Of a stretch of DNA of 64,000 nucleotides, positions 48,545 through 59,428 are shown piece after piece; the first letter of the stretch is position 1; each line of letters opens with the position of its first letter. The notes under the pieces were generated by a model that worked only from the letters and a program-made list of their open reading frames with translations, ran no database searches and was not told the DNA's origin. Origin of the DNA: Ricinus communis (Eukaryota > Streptophyta > Magnoliopsida > Malpighiales > Euphorbiaceae); assembly GCF_019578655.1 (NCBI RefSeq), contig NC_063265.1, positions 3,010,501 to 3,074,500 of the forward strand, given 5' to 3'. The translations under genes and the position numbers were made by a program.

Positions 48545-49197
48545 TAGATTGCACGGATAATAAATTAAATACTTAGAATCATGCTAATATTTTTAATAAG
48601 ATTTAAATAAATAATTATTATTTATGAAAACTTAAAATAATAATGGATAATTATTCTCGAAGTTTTATTATATCATTGCTTTATCATCATAAAACATATA
48701 AACTAAATATAATTAATATTATTAATATAATATGTCATATTGGTATATTTAATAAATATTATATTAAGTGATTTATTTTAAATTACTAGCTGTTATTTAT
48801 TAAATTTTAAAAGAGTAGCTATTTACTATAGACCAAAAGAAAATAATGTACAAAAAAATACGTATATATAGATTTTTAAATGTAAAATAATTAAGAATTA
48901 AGAATATTAATATAATAAAAGAATTATTAATAGAATAAATTAAGAATCATCTATAAATAGAAAGTACAATAAATAGAAAAAAGTTAAAAAAAAATTTAAA
49001 GTAGGGAACTCCAATTAGATAAATAAATTTCCTATAAAAAGTTTTTTAGAATTTCTAAAAATAAATAAAAAATATAAAAACTAATAGAAAATAATTTTTA
49101 AAATTTCTGAAACATGTCTTAAAAGTTTCTAAAGAGTTTCATTATCCAAAACATGTTCAATAGAAAAATCTATTTTAGAGTTTCTCTGCAACTTAAG
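48545..49197. other. AT-rich insertion in the CRP2 3' flank
   Basis: The CRP3 3' flank is continuous here ('attgtactaataataataatgc'). In the CRP2 flank about 650 bp of AT-rich sequence separates the two halves, with 'tcagtaa' at both edges (about 48,537 and 49,197) as a possible target duplication. There is no coding sequence and I cannot classify it. Confidence 0.5.
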
Positions 49198-50069
49198 TCA
49201 GTAATAATAATGCAATTATCCCAGTCTAAAGGATATACACAATGCAAGGGAAAGGACGGATTAGCAGTGACAGACTTGAGATACCGTACTCGCATTATCG
49301 CATTACAAACACCTCACCTTAACTGATATGCAATGAAAATGACGAAATCAATTAAACCTTTTTTGAAAATTATTATATGAACCTAATTCATTGTGCCACA
49401 AAAATATTTATTTAATAAAATAATAATAATTCTTATTATTTTTATTTTAAAAAGATTAATTATTTTATTAATCTTAAAGATATGATTGACACGTAAAATA
49501 GAATTAAATATCATAATTTTAGATAAATCTTTTAATGATGCAATAGATCAAATTCATATAATTACTCAACTTTGAACTATGATACACATCTCAATATAAT
49601 ACAAGAATACATGCAATATGTGCAATATAAAATAAAATATAAGGTCAATATGACTTCAAGATGAATTGATTGGATAAGGATAAGCTTAGACTGTTCTTTG
49701 CATAATTTTATTGTTAGTTGACCAAATTTAATGGTGATTGACCAAAAAATAACTCAAATATAATCTTAAAATTAGTTTTGCGGTAAAATATAATAAATAA
49801 AATAAAATATAAATATACTTTTTAATCAAAAGCAAAATTTGAGCATTGGAGAATTTCAATATTGAGAATAAGCTAATGAGTCATTATAGAAATGGAAATA
49901 ATAGAATTTCCTGTTTCACAAGAAAATTTAGTGTAATCAAGAAATTAACAATTACATAATACTAAAAAAAGTATAATTAAATGAACAAACACTAATAACA
50001 ACATCCTACGAGATATCTTTCTCCTATTCAAATTACTATTAGAACAAAGTCTTGAAAGGATTTCAAAGA
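49198..50069 (+). repeat. CRP2 3' flank, duplicated after CRP3
   Basis: 'gcattatcgcatta', 'aatgacgaaatcaatta' and 'tctcctattcaaa' occur in the same order after CRP3 (54,690-55,215) and in part after CRP1 and CRP4. It is non-coding and defines the tandem unit. Confidence 0.65.
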
Positions 50070-50756
50070 TGAAAAACAAAGTCTTGAAAGGACTCTTTAA
50101 CATGTAATTAAAGGTTAACCAATCTGCCAACTCAAAGCAAAATGAATTTGGTGTTTTTCTGCTTGGAAATACTATACTAAGCCATTCAAAGACAGAGCTT
50201 GAATAACTAACTTAAATTTTGTGCAATTCAAGCGCACTAGTTTACAACAACAATTCACTAGGGTTAATGAGTTGGATGCACTATGCCGAAACCTTACGCA
50301 CATGATTTTTATGTATAACATTACAACTAATAGGAGAGTGACACGTATGTATGAGTAATTTACACTTTGGTATTAAATGATTGACACATACTCCATTATT
50401 TAATACTAATGAATGTATATTAATTACCTACTGATTTGGTATATAGATGGGAACATACATCAAGTCTAAACAAGAACTTTCTTTTTTAGAAATTGTATTT
50501 ACAGAGTCAAAAATTGAATACTCGGGAATGGTATATCAAAAGTACCATTTGCTGAATGAAAAAGGGAAAAGGAATCGAATGCGAGCTATGAGGTGAAATT
50601 CACAAGTTACAGCACTAGTGTATTTGAGTAAACCGAACAAGATTTATTATTATGCAGTGCCATATTTAAAGAATAATGCTCTGTGCATACCAAATAGAGG
50701 GACAATGAAAAAGTCTTTGTTTGTCTCTTGCAATGCTTTTTTCCTTTATTTGAATA
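50070..50756 (+). repeat. CRP-unit spacer, copy 3
   Basis: A close duplicate of 270-977, ending in 'gaatat' directly before a copia LTR. The part at 50,555-50,705 is the element shared with the 25.0 and 59.0 kb copies. Confidence 0.8.
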
Positions 50757-51174
50757 TTATTATTGATAATATTAAAGTAATTGAGTTATATTGTATGTCT
50801 ATCTTTATGTCTGTAGATAGATTTTTTTATGCAAATAAAACTCTATCTCTATAACTATTTACACATATATATAGGTATTACAATCAATAGAATACATATA
50901 AACACATTCATATACACATATATAGAAAAATTATTCTCTCTTCTTTCTTTATTTTCTTTGTTCTTGTTATTTATTTGATAATACTCTTTATTCTTCTTAT
51001 TGTTCTTTATTTTACAACACCTTATTAGCATGATTGTTTAAAATAAAATTCAAGATAGAGTTTTTTTCTTTTCATATTTAAAAAAAAAAATTGTATTAGG
51101 ATATATACTCTATCTTTATTGAATTCAATATTGAATTCACAAGGATTCATTTTGGTAGTCTTTATGAGTATATA

Positions 51175-53502
51175 CAGTAGAACCTCTATAAAATAATAAC
51201 CTTGGAACTAGGAAAAATTATTATCTTATAAAGGTTATTATTTTATCGATAAATTAATAATTATTATTTTAGAGAATAGTTAATATTTTATACATCATTT
51301 TTTATTAAATTCGTATAAATTAATAAAGGAATTAAAACATTTAGAAATGATCTTTGATATTCTAGACACATGATGGACGATGTTGCATTATATCAGAGCT
51401 AATTTTGGAAATGATATGGTTTAAAATGCAATGCATGCATGTACGTATATTAGAATATGAAGTGTTTCAAATGCACAATAAAATGTTTATAAATAGATAT
51501 ATGCACTTTAATTTCATATATCAAAATATAAAAATTCATATATATCTTCTTTTCCATGGTTTCTCATTTGAAAGGTATAAAAAAATCTGCACTAACAAAT
51601 GAGATGCGAAAAGCATTATGTGAGTACAAAAATGATCATTCCTCTTCAAATTAAAAAGATTTGCAACAATGGGTTCAACAAAAGTTTAGTCTCTCCCTCA
51701 GTCAAGGAACAATATCAAATACTCTCAAAAGGTCAGCAGAATATTTGTCAAAAGAGATAACAAATAGCAATGTTAAAAGGCACAAATCAGCCAAATAATG
51801 ACGATCAAGATCCAGATGATATAAATGTTTTACCTCCAAAAGAGGTTTTTTCTTACGGTGGAGATCTTGAAAAACTACTTGCTTCAACATGAGAAAAATA
51901 TACCAGATATAGTCTACGCTTTGCAAAAGGCATAAATCAGCCAAATACCCCGAGTTAGAAAAGGTATTGTATAAGTGGTTTCTCCAATATCGAGAGAAAG
52001 TGAACATGACCAGAGAAATTATTCAAATTAAAGCAAAAGAGTTTCTACAGAAAATATATGGTGATACAGATTCAGACTTTAACTTCTCAAGTGGTTGGCT
52101 AGAGCGGTTTAAGGTGAGACACGGGATTAAGTCTTATAGAAAATTTGATGAAAGTGGTTCAGTTGTCATGGAGAATATTGAAAATGCTTTATATGAAATT
52201 CAAGCTAAATTGGATATGTTTCATTGGAAGGATAATTATAATATGGATGAAACATGATTATTTTATCATTTGAAAGCTGATCATTCACTAGCTACAAAGC
52301 AATTAGAAGGACGAAAAACAGACAAGGAAAGACTTACTGTTGCTGTTTATTGCAATGCAGATGGATCAGATAAAGTACCTTTGTGGATTATTAGTAAGTC
52401 TGCTAATCGCAGATGCTTTAAAAATGTGAATATTGGCAATCTTAATTGTCATTATCGAGCCAAGAAGAAAGTATAGATGACTGTATTACTTTTTCAAGAA
52501 TTTGTTCGTTGGTTTGACAATAGAATGACTTGTAGAAAGTGCTGCTTATTGTAGACAATTGCCCAGCCCATCCCAAGGTTATCGAAGGCTTGAGAAATAC
52601 TGAATTATTCTTTTTGCCTCCAGATACAACATAAAAAATTCAACCACGTGATGCTGGAATGATTCGAATACTTAAGATTTATTATCAGCGTCGTTTTTAT
52701 TCTAGCATTTTGGAAGGCTATGAGATGGGAGCAATAAATCTTGAAAAAATTAATGTGCTAGATGCTATCAATTTTATTAATGCTGCTTGGAATATTGATG
52801 TGAAGACAACAACTATTGCAAATTGTTTCAAACATTGCAAACTTCGATCCGAGGAAGGTATGCCTCTAGAACAAGAAATTGGTGACGTTGAAAGGATTCA
52901 TGCACTTGAAGAAGTTATTTCTAATCTGCACTATAGAAATGCCATAAACATTGAGCAGATTTTGAATTATCCTAGTGAAAATAAAGCTTTAATGGAATCG
53001 CCAACAAATAAAAAAATTATTGAAAGAGTAATGGGTGTGCCAGCTAATGACAATCAAGATCTAGATGATAGTAATGTTTTACTACATGTTTCTCCAAAAG
53101 AGGCTTTTCTTGCGGTGAAGACTTTGAAAAATTACTTGTTTCAACATGAGAAAAATATACCATTATGGTCTATGCTTTGCAAAAGGTTAAAGATGAAATT
53201 GAATTTAGTTCACCTGCAAAGAAGAAACAATTGACTATAGATATATATTTTAGAAAAGAATAAAATTTAAAAATAGAAATTATTTAGAAAGTGCTTTATT
53301 TTATGAATTTTTATACAATATATGTAATTTTCATATGTATTTAATAAATTATTATTTTATATTTTTAATGGGCCATAAGAAATTTTTTTAAAATTATTAT
53401 CTTATAAATTTAGCGAAATTATTATTTTATCCCATTGACCCAAGTCGGGACCAAAATAAATTATTATTTAATCGAGATTATTAATTTATCGAGGTTCTAC
53501 TG
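51175..53502 (+). mobile_element. Lemi1-like pogo (Tc1/mariner) DNA transposon
   Basis: 2,328 bp. The terminal inverted repeats begin CAGTAGAACCTC on both ends and are flanked by TA (51,173-51,174 and 53,503-53,504), the target of Tc1/mariner elements. The end sequence is close to that described for the plant pogo element Lemi1. The insertion site can be read from the paralogous empty site near 1,385. It contains a broken transposase. Confidence 0.9.
51556..53264 (+). pseudogene. Pogo transposase, broken
   Basis: It opens with a CENP-B/psq-like helix-turn-helix region ('LTNEMRKALCEYKNDH', 'WVQQKFSLSLSQGTIS'), then a CENPB-type DNA-binding domain ('ELEKVLYKWFLQYREK', 'FNFSSGWLERFKVRHGI'), then a DDE domain. 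All three catalytic Asp are still visible: 'YNMDET' (about 52,241), 'LLIVDNCPAH' (about 52,550) and 'QPRDAGMI' (about 52,640). Stops occur at 51,653, 52,256, 52,475 and 52,632, with a frameshift near 52,545. In addition ~150 bp at about 51,786-51,944 is a misplaced copy of the C-terminal region (53,046-53,190). Confidence 0.85.
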
Positions 53503-53764
53503 TAATATCTTTTTTTTATTTTTGTTTTATGGCTTCTGAAATTCTACTAAATTCCTTTGTTTTAATCAATTACTAGTTTATGTTGATTATAATTTTATCA
53601 ACATACTTTGTAGGATCATAATTTTATTTTATTTCTACCTTATTTTAATTTTTTATTGTAGATATATTATCTGATATTAGTTAATGTTAATTTTAATTCT
53701 TTATTGGCAAAATCTAAAGGGATTATAAACATACACAATTAAATATTACAAATGATATAAGGAA

Positions 53765-54145
53765 GACTCCAAATTAACTCAAATAAAAGAATCCATATCT
53801 CTGAAAGAGAATTTGGTGGTGATTGCACTCTGGATAAGAAGATGGAAGGGTTCAGGAAATAGGGTCAGGAAAGTCGGCAATACCAGCGGCAGCTACATTT
53901 GGTCCTCCCGCGTAGAAATCAACATATGAGGCCAATACAAACAGCAAGTTGGCAAGTGATGAACAAGATAAACACCCATGTCCCATACCTTTCTGACGTT
54001 TAGGAATGGATTACAAAGAAAGAACGTATGCATCCACTCTACTGCCAAAAGGACACACTATAAAAGAGGATGCCTTAGATAGAGAGGCTGGTCATCCCTT
54101 GTTTACATTGTTAAGTTTGCAGACGCAGAATACAAAGGGAAAGAA
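53765..54145 (+). promoter_or_regulatory. CRP3 promoter
   Basis: The same block order as in the other units, with TATA box TATAAAAG at 54,059-54,066, 80 bp before the ATG. Almost identical to the CRP2 promoter except for the TATA change there. Confidence 0.72.
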
Positions 54146-54517
54146 ATGGTGAGGAAAGAAAAGTTATTCATTGCTTTGACATGGTTTTTAGTAGTGATGT
54201 CCATTGCCATATGTGCAAATGCAACAGCAGGCCCTCGTCTGCAGACATCTGAGCACATGGTTCAGCCCCAAGCAGGTAAGAAATTCATTACCCTTATAGA
54301 TTTGTAGCTAAAATCGTAGCTTCTTGAGGCAAATAAAAGGGAAAAGAAACACCTGCACTTTGCACGTATGAATTGACATTGCATCATTATCGATCGACTT
54401 CAATGTACTAATGATTTGATAATTTAAGGCTGTCGCTGCTGCTTTTTCATCGGACGGATTCCAAACATCCGTTGTGGAAATGTGTGCTGTGAGGATGGCT
54501 GTTGCTCCTCCAATTGA
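54146..54517 (+). CDS. CRP3: small secreted eight-cysteine peptide
   Basis: Exons 54,146-54,275 (130 nt) and 54,429-54,517 (89 nt), with a 153-bp intron (gcag|gtaaga ... taag|gc), give 72 residues. The signal peptide is the same as in CRP1 with one conservative difference (V/I), followed by the spacer GPRLQTSEHMVQPQA. The cysteine core is C-x-C-C-x10-C-x3-C-C-x3-C-C and ends in SSN. The core differs from CRP1 mainly at non-cysteine positions (FFIGRIPNIR against YFIGQIPYMR). All signals needed for expression are intact, so this and CRP1 are the two candidates for function. The family is not recognised. Confidence 0.82.
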
Positions 54518-56089
54518 AGGATCGGTTCAGTTTCCAATTGTGGGTGTGCTACTTGAGCGAATAAACTTTGACTTTCTTAAAATAATTACGAGAAGTACAA
54601 GGATGGTCATATGAGGTTGCAGAAACTCTTTACTATTGTTAAGCTTTCATAAATAAGGAGGTTTCTTTTATCTGTTGTACTTTCGAATTGTACTAATAAT
54701 AATAATGCAATTATGTTAATCCAAAGGATATATGTATATAATTATAATGCAAGAGAGCAATGGGGGAAGTCTAGAGAAAGGAGGGATTAGCAGCGACAGA
54801 GTTGAGGTACCGTACTTGCATTATCGCATTAAAATAACTGCACATGCAATGCAAATGACGAGATCAATTAAAACTTTCAGGGGTAAGCATACTGCGATAC
54901 ACATCAAAATGATTTCAATATGATTGGTTGGATAAATATGAGCTTAAACTGTTTACGAAATGTAATAATCAAAATTGAAAAAAGGATAGGCTTGTCCATC
55001 AAAAGTAAGTTCATTGGATAATTTCAAGCACAAAGATAAGCTAATCAAGACATTTTATGGAAATGAAAATAATACAACTCTTAAGTAAAAGAAGTTTGGT
55101 GTAATCAAAGAATTACCGTTCACAGATATGTCATACTCTGAGAGAGTTGAATGAACAACCATTCAAAACTAAAAACATATCTACATCATATCTATCTCCT
55201 ATTCAAACTACTACTAGGACTTGGAGTCTTCATTCCTTCTTTGTCGAATTTCATTCTTTATTTGTGATATTTTGGGCTTTTTGTCTGACCAACTTTTCTA
55301 TCGAATCGATCATATAACCACTATCTACATTTTACAAAATTGTGCACCACAAATAAGAACTAATAAATAGACCGGTGATCCCTATCAACAACTATAGATT
55401 TTGTCTTGGATTTTTTCACAAATATTCTAAAAAAAGTTAAAAATATTATTTTTACTATCAAAAACTTTTTCTTTTAAACATATTGTAAGTTGAAAATTTA
55501 TTTCAAAAATACGGTAACATGTATTAGGTTTATATTCTTTTTTACAAAATAGTAAATATTATTAGTAATTTGGTATATATTTTATGATTTTTATAGGAAT
55601 AATTATAAAAATAGTGTCCAAATTCATTAAAATTTAACAATCAAGTGTTTAAACTATTAAAAATTATAATTTAGTGTGTGTCAAGTATATAGAACGAGTT
55701 ATCTATGTAGAAGAAGTTGGGTAATTATCAAAAGAGTATGTGAACTATAAAATTTGACAGTTAAATGTTTAAATTGTTAAGGATTACAATTTAATGTAAA
55801 AATGTAGTAAATATTTACAATTAAGTATATAGCCGGTCAATAGCAGTTGCAAACCTAGAATCTTAAAACATATTTTATAGCTTAGTAGATTAAAAAAGGT
55901 AAAGTGATGAGTAAATTTTTAAAAAATATCTACTTTTAATAGAATAATATATTGCACTTACCATCACAATCATTACACTGTCATCAATATATTTTTGTCA
56001 ATTTTTTTAAAGAAATCTTTATCCAATATTGCAACAACTTTTCTTTTTCAACCCATCACCGCAAACATCTAAAATAAAATCAGCTATTA
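54518..56089. other. CRP3 3' flank and AT-rich intergenic DNA
   Basis: 54,690-55,215 is the unit 3' flank shared with CRP2. About 55,610-55,830 contains two imperfect copies of a ~115-bp unit ('aaaatttaacaatcaagtgttt' / 'aaaatttgacagttaaatgttt', each followed by 'acaatttaatg'-like sequence). No gene is visible. Confidence 0.5.
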
Positions 56090-57599
56090 TTGAGGATCAT
56101 AATTTGTCAGTACCTCTTTTTTAGATACAGATATCGAGAGAAAAATAGAAAAACCTATGATGAAAGTTATTACTTTCTCAGGTCTCGGGTCTCAGGAGGT
56201 GAAAGACAGGTGAATCCGACACTGGAATCGAGGTTAATACAGTTGAAATTAGGTTTTTGGAATCAATTTGGACCTAATTGTTATAAAAAAATTAAATTTG
56301 AGGGTCAAAATGGCGATTTTTATAAAATTAAGGACTAAATTGCAAAAGTCAGAACTTCTTCTACAGAGCCAATCGGCTCTATGATAAAGCCAATCGCTTC
56401 TTTATAGAACCGATTGGATTTGGCTACACAATGTCATTTTTTCAAACGATCTTACGTCCAGATACAATTTCTAGAAGGTTTCTTTGGTGATAACCACTAT
56501 TTTATCGATAATTACTTTAATTTGAAATAAATAAATGGGATATTTATTAATATATTCCTAGGATTTATCTCTTTCTCTAGCGTTTCCTCTGAAACCCTAT
56601 CTCTATAAATAATAAAAGGAGTTTAGGATTTTAGGGGAGAGGCAAGAATTGAGATTCGATCGAGAGTAATATTAAGAAAAAAAAAACACTGAGAAAGAAG
56701 AAAAGAAAGAAAATCAAAAGAGAACAAAAGAAATTGCACTGTCGATCATAATTAAAATTCAAAGACTCAAGCCACTAAAGAAAAAAAGATTTTGGGAAAC
56801 TGGCCACTTAAGAAAGAGGACTTTTGGAAACTTTTTTTTAATTGATAGAAGATTTTTTCAAGTCAGATCCAGCTCCAGATTCCTACCCAGTTTTTGATTC
56901 AACTGCTTCCTCATTGCCTGAGACATATAGATCCAACATACACAATGACAATATGAGGGTTTCTACTACCATACATCTATATCAATCATAAAGAACTGGT
57001 TCTTTTGTTCTTTTTTTTATCTTTTATTTATTTTTAATATTATTTTCTCTTAGAAACATTATTAGATTTTTATCTTTGATCAGTATGAGTAGATTAAGGT
57101 TTTTAAATATACATGTCAATAATGTTTTGAATATAATAATAAGAACTAGAATTTTTTCTTAGATATGATATTTTGCCGATTAGAATTTTAGATTTACTTA
57201 AAAACATGTTATAAGATTAATATTTAATTTTTACCGATATAATTAAGTAATTGGGCCTAAATAAAATATGATTCTTCGTTTTGATATATTTACTTTCAGT
57301 CTGTAGGATCGTAGAATTTTTAGTAATTTAGATTTTTTCTAGCTTCTGTAACTTTGTTTAGTCTTTTTTAGCTATTTTATCTTATTCTAATTTTATTTAA
57401 AAAATTTTGCATGTGAAAATCAGCTTTGAAGTATGAATTTGGACTCGCAAATGAGGGAGAATCGAAGGAAAACTGACTGGAATGCACCCTTGGACTCCAG
57501 AGCCAATCAGCTGAGTATGCAGCTGATTGACTCTATACTCGGTCGATCGAGTCTTCACGCACAACCAATTGGCTAACCATGCTCTATACTCCAGAGCCT
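56090..57599. other. Possible solo LTR or promoter-like sequence
   Basis: This stretch has features of an LTR: a TATA-like 'ctctataaataataaaagg' near 56,602 followed by a purine-rich leader (56,675-56,740), and repeated words around 'gagccaatcggctc' and 'ccaattggct' (56,365-56,415 and 57,495-57,570). I found no partner LTR and no clean boundaries. The 82-residue frame at 56,090-56,338 has no recognisable similarity. Confidence 0.3.
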
Positions 57600-57962
57600 G
57601 CATTGGCGTTGCAATGGCATTGGAGATGATGCAGGCGGGAGGTATTCAAATGGTGGAAGCTGAGAAAGATAGTAAATTTGTGATTGATGGCCTCAATGAT
57701 AAGGGTTGCCCAGAAATTTATGGAGAAATGCTGCTGCAGGATATTCAAGCTATAGCTTCCGAGACTTTTAAGCATGTTAAAAGAGATGCAAACAAGGTTG
57801 TTCATAGTCTTGCTCATTTTATTACAGATGTAAATGTTGAACAGGTTTGGTTAGAAGAGGTTCCCACAAGTGTTGAACTTCTTGTTCTGAACGATGTAAG
57901 GCATTTGCCAACATGATTCGGTAATGCATATATTATTATCTTTCTAGAAAAAAAAAAAGAAT
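57600..57962 (+). pseudogene. LINE 3' end: RNase H-like domain fragment and poly(A)
   Basis: The C-terminal half of a plant LINE-type RNase H domain (RVT_3 style): 'MVEAEKDSKFVIDGLND', 'LLQDIQAIAS', 'FKHVKRDANKVVHSLAHF', 'VWLEEVPTSVELLVLNDVR', stop at 57,914-57,916. A short 3' UTR and an A-rich tail (57,949-57,962) follow, as expected for a 5'-truncated LINE. The first ~25 residues of the open frame (from 57,527) come from flanking sequence. It could instead be a captured RNase H-like gene piece, but the tail favours a LINE. Confidence 0.7.
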
Positions 57963-58720
57963 AAAGAATGCCATATACCATTAAACCAGTAATGCTATCG
58001 GATCCTAGGATGAGGAGATGTACTATCGGCCATAACAAGTCCACAAAACAACCAACTTTCACATTAAATTATGTGTAATAAAACATAATCATCTATGTAA
58101 TGGAATTATTATTTATTATATTATATATATTGTTTATTTATTTTGCATGATAATATAAATTATTTGATGTAGTGTAATAATAAATATATTATATTATCAT
58201 TAGCCGTAAATTAATGTCTGTATGATATACTCTTATAATTATTTACAATATATTTAGATTTAGATTTATTCTTACTTTTTTATCAATATAATCCTAAGTA
58301 CCACCAACTTATCATCACCTGCTCATCACGACGTCGGAATAACCAAATTTCAGTGACTAATGACCGAATTCTAGTTAATTTAATGTCTTTTAAAATAACT
58401 CACTTTAACTTTTTATTCTTATAGAAACTATTATAAATAAATAAATATTCAAATAAAAGTTGTATCTATAATATATTATGTATCTTTCAATTTTAATCAA
58501 ATATAATAATGAAATAACCATTATTTTGTATTATATTGTAACTTTTATTATATTATATGATTGATTACATTAGTTTATTGTCATTGCCGTGCATAGCCTG
58601 ATTGTTGAAGAAGTAGGATAAACTTCACCGGTCAAATTAAAACTCTCAGTTGCAATTACCAAAAATTTCTAATTTGTGCATTGGAAGGACCAAGTCTCTT
58701 AGACAAGGACGAATCTAGGA
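57963..58720. repeat. Duplicated piece of glucanase intron, interrupted
   Basis: 57,963-58,065 ('atgccataccattaa'-type block, 'atcctaggatgaggag') and about 58,600-58,720 ('ttgttgaagaagtaggataaac', 'gcaattaccaaaa') correspond in order to 62,700-62,950 inside the glucanase intron. About 530 bp of AT-rich sequence is inserted between them. There is no coding sequence. Confidence 0.65.
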
Positions 58721-59009
58721 CCTTAATATATATCTCTTCTTGGTTCTTGATTAGAATCATCAAGTAATGCTTCCGGTTCAGGTCTCATTTTAAGCTGGAA
58801 CCCACCGCGATTAGCTCTATAGAGAATTCTGCCGGATTGGTTAATTCCTGAGACGGATTGTAAAACTGGCTATTGTAAAAAAGATATTGCCGGTGGCACA
58901 ACATCTTCTACGGTTTGACACTTTAGCAAAGCTAATGAAATGTGAAACATATGGGGACAGAAGAACTTAATCACATTTGGGTACTTAAAAAGTCCACAGG
59001 CTTAACATT

Positions 59010-59214
59010 GGTATGGCGATAGCATCATGTGCTGAATGAAAGAGGAAAAGGAGTCGGGAGTCAGCACCAGTGAACTCGAGTAAACAGAACAAACTTTGTT
59101 GTAGTTTAGTGCCATATTCAAAGAATGATGCTCAACCTGTATATTCCAAAACGAAAAACAATGGGCAATTGGCAGATCACTGCGTAAATGTCTGTTTTTT
59201 CTTTGTCTTTTTCC
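59010..59214 (+). repeat. CRP-unit spacer, copy 4 (uninterrupted)
   Basis: 'gtgctgaatgaaagagg' and 'gccatattcaaagaatgatgctcaac' as at 0.8, 25.0 and 50.6 kb. Here it is about 0.4 kb upstream of CRP4 with no insertion, showing the original arrangement. Confidence 0.7.
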
Positions 59215-59428
59215 TTTTTACAAACAAGCAGTTTGGCCAGTGATGCAGATAAACAATCATAGCTTTATGACGTGTATGAATGAATTACAAAGAAGATATG
59301 TACTTCCTCTCCTTACTGCCAAAATGGCACACTCAGATATTATTAGTATAAAGAGGATACCTTAGAGAGGCCTGTCATCCCTTGTTTACATTTCTGAGTT
59401 TGCAGAGGCAGAACAGAAAGGGAGAGGA
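59215..59428 (+). promoter_or_regulatory. CRP4 promoter
   Basis: Shares 'gaattacaaagaag', 'tgccaaaatggcacac' and the 'gtcatcccttgtttacat' leader with the other units. The TATA box TATAAAG is at 59,347-59,353. Confidence 0.65.

Larger units (their letters stand above)
50757..53740 (+). mobile_element. Truncated copy of the copia LTR and leader, split by a pogo element
   Basis: 50,757-51,019 is an LTR homologous to 978-1237, and the following leader (51,020-51,174 and 53,505 to about 53,720) is homologous to about 1,238-1,610. No pol follows. The sequence changes to the CRP3 upstream region near 53,740. The shared junction with the spacer shows that the copia insertion preceded duplication of this unit. 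Confidence 0.82.
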
